Assembly (NCBI RefSeq): GCF_030269925.1
Contig: NC_085112.1
Location: forward strand, 13,517,501-13,581,500
Direction of reading: 5' to 3'
DNA length: 64,000 bases
DNA from: Bombyx mori
Lineage: Eukaryota > Arthropoda > Insecta > Lepidoptera > Bombycidae
The notes under the pieces are model-generated. The model saw nothing but the letters and a program-made list of their open reading frames with translations. It was not told the DNA's origin and made no database searches. Below are positions 55,401-61,400 of the stretch, in pieces. A program made the translations under genes and the position numbers. Within the stretch, counting starts at the first letter, position 1. Each line of letters starts with the position of its first letter.

Positions 55401-58400
55401 TAAGATAGAAAATAAATTGATGAGAAACTTTTAGCTAGTTTAGCTTGAAGACCAAAGTCAGAGTTATTATACACTAGCGGCTCACTTCGGTTCCGCTCGG
55501 GTCTTTAACAAAAATTTTAACGGCGTTGTTTTATTTTTTTAAATAAAAGAACACTTATTGCGACATAACTATAATACATATACTGTCACGACACTTTTTG
55601 TAAATAATAATGTGTTCTACAGAGTCGTAATACACTATTTTGTTCTATCATCAATAGTTTTCGCAGGGCACGCGATACAAAGAATATTTTTTTACACCTT
55701 GGGTTATATTATTGGGAGTTTTAGTAAGGATCCCTAATTTCAAAAAATATTATAGCCTATGTCACTCGGGAATAGTGTAAGCTTCCAAACAGTGAAAGAA
55801 TTTTTCAAATCTGTTCAGTAGTTTCGGAGCCTATTCAATACAAACAAACAAACCAATAATTCCTCTTTATAATATTATAATAAGATAATATAGATTAGTA
55901 TAGATTTAATTTATTTGCTGACCAAATTAATGTAAATTCAAAATTTAATCAATTTGAATAGCGGTAACAACGGAAAAGCGTCCGTCATCGAGTATTGGCG
56001 TGACGGCGAGCACCAGCAGCTCGGGCAGCACGGCGAGCAGCAAGGCGAGCACGGCGCTCTCGTACACGGGCGCCATCGTGGGCGCGCGCTCGCACACGTT
56101 CGCCGCCAAGCTCACCGCCAGCGTCGCGCCCCTCGCCCTCGCCGCCGCCGACCACAAGCCCAGACCTGCGCCACTGGTATGTCGATACTTATCATCTGCC
56201 ACAAATGTACATCAGCGCCACCCAGGAAACAGACAAGAGCGTATTAGTATTGACTCGCAAACTTCAACTAAGTTTTTTTTTATTGCTTAGATGGGTGAAT
56301 GAGCTCACAGCCAAACTGGTGTTAAGTGATTATTGCAGCCTATAGACATCTACAACGTAAATGATGATGCCTGTGGTGAGGCGCGGGCTGGTCGCTCCGC
56401 ATTCTCGTTAGGGCGGCGGCCGCCTCGTCTAGTGCGCAAGAAACTGAAGAGGTGAGCCTACGAAGGACCTCCGGGTCGGCCAAGTGTTTGCCTTCGCCTG
56501 ACAGTTTACCAATACCTGCATCCAAAGATAAAGACATTGTATAATACTCTTTTTTATTATTATTGCTCAGTTGCGTGAACGAGCTTACTGCCCACCTCGT
56601 GTTAAGTGGTTACTGGAGCCTATAGACATCTACAACGTAAAAGCTACCCGCCTTGAGATATAAATTTTAAGGTCTCAGTATAGTTAGTACGGCTGCTCCA
56701 CCCTTCAAACCGAAACGTATTACTGCTTCACGGCTGAAATAGGCAGGGCGGTGGTACCTACCCGCGCGGACTCACAAGAGGTCCTACCACCAGTACAAAA
56801 AATAATTGTAATAACTAAAAAACTGCGATTTGTTATTTTTGCTTGGTTTGAAACTATCACAGATTATATTATGTACAGCACATAATTATTCGAACACAGA
56901 AAAGCACAGCAGATCATAATAAAAATAAATATAATAATAATAAATAAAATTATCAGCAGCCAACGCCGAACAGCGGTCCGAGTCCGGCCGCGGTTTCCCC
57001 GCTGAAGTCTGCGCGAGAGAGCTCGCCGTCGCCCGCGCCCGCCACGCCCGTCTCCAGACCTGAAGAGGTTGACATTAAACAACCACGGCTACCCGAGAGA
57101 ACGGTGCAGGTGATTCAATTTCTTAACATGCATTTCTTAAAATTTACTCTGTATCTATCTATATAAAAATGAATTGCTGTTCGTTAGTCTCGCTAAAACT
57201 CGAGAACTGCTGGACCGATTTGGTTAATTTTGTTCTTGAATTATTTGTGGAAGTTCAGAGAAAGTTTAAAAGGTAAATAAAGATGAAAATGTTCGGAATT
57301 AAATAAAAATGACAATTTTGTTTTTCCTTTGATGTGTCCCCCGTCGGACGGATTCTTTTTGTTTGTTTTAAGTTTTTTTTATACAAAAGGTCAGGTCTTT
57401 TATTTGTCGATTGAAGCACTACGAAGTCTGCCGGGTCAGCTAGTATTTGATAAAGATCCATTGTTATTAAGAACTGCTCTTGCTAGGGCCAGTGTTAGCA
57501 ACACTCCCGGTTTGAAAAAAAAATTGGTAGAACGTATTATAAGTTCACACTGATCACACAAAAACCGGCAAGAAGGAATCTTGCCTGTTTTTGTCACCAA
57601 GCAGTCCTGCGTTCTTGTTTGAACATTGTGCTGTTATAAGACGATCGAGAGATAGGCTTCATATCAATATGGAGATGGCATCGGTCTGTAGACTCCTGTA
57701 AGTACTTAATACCAGATCAGACGACGTAAATATGAAAATATGGGAATCCAGAACCAACATAAAACTTCCAGTAACCCATCAATCCGTTTTGTTGACATCT
57801 AAAAGAAATTTCGCTACATTGTATTTCAAACTATAATATGTATTAATTTGTAATTGCAGCTGAGTCCCGATACTACAAGCTCGTGGAGCACAAATGAAGA
57901 CAACACGATCAACACATCCACGTCAACCACTGCTTTGCACATCAACACTACGCCGCAGGTTATTATTTTAAGACTGGTTAAATAACTAATGGTTACTAAT
58001 ATCGTCATTTTAGTATATATCATATTTACAGAAATTACGAGTGTTTTTAACTTCGTAAAACGTCACAAGATAGGATCATATAATTTTGGTCTTGCTAGTC
58101 TTAGTTAGTGTCCCCTATCATGCAAAACTAAGATTTAAATAATAATTTCAAAAATGTCCGTTGTTTTTAATGAATATAACTCCTTATTTTTTTAATGTTT
58201 TACGTCTGATGTAATTGAACACAGATGTATACTTCGTGACTTCCAAAGCGGTTTAAATTCAAAGTGTAGTAATGAAGTATGATCGACTGCCCCAATATCG
58301 TATCCCCTCTTTATGATATCCTTCCAAATGACATTCCCCGGCCTATTAATATTAATTCTTTATTTACTTTAGTCTAATCTAAACATGTAAATATTCTTTG

Positions 58401-61400
58401 TAAATTTTTATCTGCTAATAATATTTATCTTTGAAGTAGTTAGTCTAACATAATTATAGTTGTCTGTGCTGCTCTTATAATCACAGATTCGTGTATGGAA
58501 AAACTGATCAAATTTGTATTTAGATTTAGTAAATTTTTTCCTCTCTAAACACCTGTCATTTTTGTATAAACTTTGACATTGGCAAAATCAATGCGTTGGA
58601 GCCAAATTCTTTTAAAAAAATAATAATTAAGTGTGATATATTTGGTTAGTGCGGCGTTGTATCGAGCGGCAGCGGCGGTAGCGCCCCGGAGTACTCGCTG
58701 TTCAAGGACGTGTCGGGCGCCGCCACGCTGTGGTCCGCACCGGCTGAACATAATGAGCCGCCTCCACCGCAGGTAACATTAATTTTATTACAGTGCAAGG
58801 CACCCGGTTCTTTTAAATCGCCTTTGTTAATGAGTATTCTTAATACCAGGAGCATTAGCTGCATGAGACTAAGAATTTAGTCAACTTTGTGTAACGTAGT
58901 AGTGGTTCGGCAGAAACAACCAAAGGAATCCAACCCCTTTTTTGATCATCTAGATTCTAGAGGATATGTGGAAAAATTATAATTTTGACATTGTTGAGTC
59001 AGTATACGAAAATGATCAGATGTAATGAATTGCTCGCACTAATGATTGTTTATTTGTGCAGGTGGACGCGAGCAAAGCGCCAGGGTACCGCGGGGGGAGC
59101 GGCGCGGGGACGGGGGCGGCGGGCGGGGGCTGCTCGCCGTGCTCCCGCACCTCGTCGCACGGCTCCACGCCGCCGCCTGCGTACGCGCCCTACCACACCG
59201 ACCATATGCCGCACCACCACTCCCGACCCTCCTACCAGGACACGCCGCCCAGGAATAACATTATGGTCAGTACCCCTACACTACTCGCTCAACCGAGTTT
59301 GAGATTCACGCAGTGCTTACTTTAAAGTTTCATTTAAAAAAAAAGCAAATATATATTATAATGTATTTTCCCCACATAACACTATGAAATAAATTTTTTT
59401 TACCATATTACAGTATTTTTAATAATTGTATTGCCTATAATATGATTTATTTTATTAAATTCTAGGTATCGATGTCGAGCGGTGTCAACATGAGCGGAGT
59501 GAACATGAGTGGCGCCAACATGTCCGGCTCCTCCCTGGGGCTCGGCTACGTGGGGGTCGAAGGGGTGTCCCGGTTGAATCCCCGCGCGCCCGACTTCGCT
59601 CAACGGCACACGCTCATACACAACAAACACAATGCACAGGTATTACTTGAAGCTTCTTGTGGTAGACATGATATTTTTATAAATTACTAGCTAAATCTCG
59701 CGATGTTACCCGCCGTTATTGTCGTCCCACGCCGCGGAATGAAGCTAATCTAAAAAAGTAGCCTAAGTTACTCCTTATATCATCAGCTACCTATCCGTCT
59801 CGTCAATATCGGTACAGCCGTTTCAGAGATTAGCCGGAACAAACAAACAGACAAAATTGTAAAACAATATATTTGTGTATGTACCGTATACATATATGTA
59901 TTCATATGCATGTAGTAAGAAGCGGTTATTTCAATATTACAAACAGATGTACATTACAACATTAAAACATATTTATATGTATAGATAAAAAATCCAAACC
60001 TTGATAAACTGCCGTTCTGTGTGAAATGAAACTTAAAAGTTAACTCGAAAGACTAGAAATATTTAGAAAATACGAGAGCACAATATTAAAATATCGATGA
60101 ATTAATCCAGTAAAAATGTTCATGCTACAGAACTATATTTTTGAACATTGTCTTAACCTGCTTTACAAATTTTATACCAAAACTGGCTTTTTCTGAGGGG
60201 CCAAGTATCCCATTCAATGAATTTCATTCCCAACTAATAATAACTTTAAACACCACTTGCAGATTAGGCTCATCTCATATCACTTTTTCATTAGTGATTA
60301 ATTATAATAAATGATATCCATTGATTTTATTTTAACTTTTTAAACGCCACATCAGCTGAGTGCTTCGTAATGATTTCCGTTTTAAATACCTATCTAAATG
60401 TGAAATCCGTAATTCAATATAATTGTGATTTGAATTCGCGTATGGCGTAAAGTATTAACTCTTCTATGTTCACTAATAAGAAAAAAAACTTTTATCGTAA
60501 CTACAGCTTATGGTTTTTTTATTTATTTTGATAGCAATTGTTCGGTGGTGGCAGCAACCTGAGTAACTTACTCATGTACCAACAGCCTGTGTCGCAGTCG
60601 CCGAAACCGAACCATCAAACCCACCTTGCTTACCAGGTAAGAACACTGTCAAACTGTTGCACACATTATGGAATGCAATGTGTGCCTACAGTACGTCAGT
60701 ATTGTCTGTATTATTCTAATACAGCCTTTCCCAAAGTGGGCGATAACTCCCCCTTGTGGGCGCTGGAGGCCTCAAAGGGGGGCGGTAAGAGACCCAAAAA
60801 AAGGGGGGCTTCTGTAGATGCTTGGGAGGTGATTTGTAATTTCATTTAGAAGGACTCTTAGATACCGACTGAGCTCTCGTTATAGTGGTTTAAAAGTAGG
60901 TGGAAAAATGGGGGCGCTAAAATATAACTTATTATCAAAGTAGACAAAATAAGTTTGGGAGCCCCTGTTCTAATAGAAGGACGTGTCTACAGAACACCAT
61001 CACTAGCGACCCGCCCTCGCTTCGCTTCGGAAACTGTAATTTATTATTGATTTCTCCACTATTTAATAATGGACGTTATTATACATATAAACCTTCCTCT
61101 TCAATCACTCTATCTATTAAAAAAAACCGCATCAAAATCCGTTGCGTAGTTTTAAAGATTTAAGCACACATAGGGATATAGAGACAGAGAAAGCTACTTT
61201 TTTTATACTATGTAGTGACTCACTCACCATATTTGGACGGCTATTTAAAAATATAAATAAGTACAGCACAACAGATGAATGATGATGTATTTTGGATTCC
61301 CAGTCATTGCTGGATCGCGGCGTGAATGTCAGCGGAGTGGGTAACGTCGGCAGCGGTTGGGGCGCAGAAGAAGAGGAACGCAAGCCCCGTCCTATTGGAA

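Noticed and set aside
56340..56537. Exon 2 copy as a functional alternative exon of mask
   Set aside because: It lies on the opposite strand and has lost its donor, so it cannot be spliced into mask mRNA.
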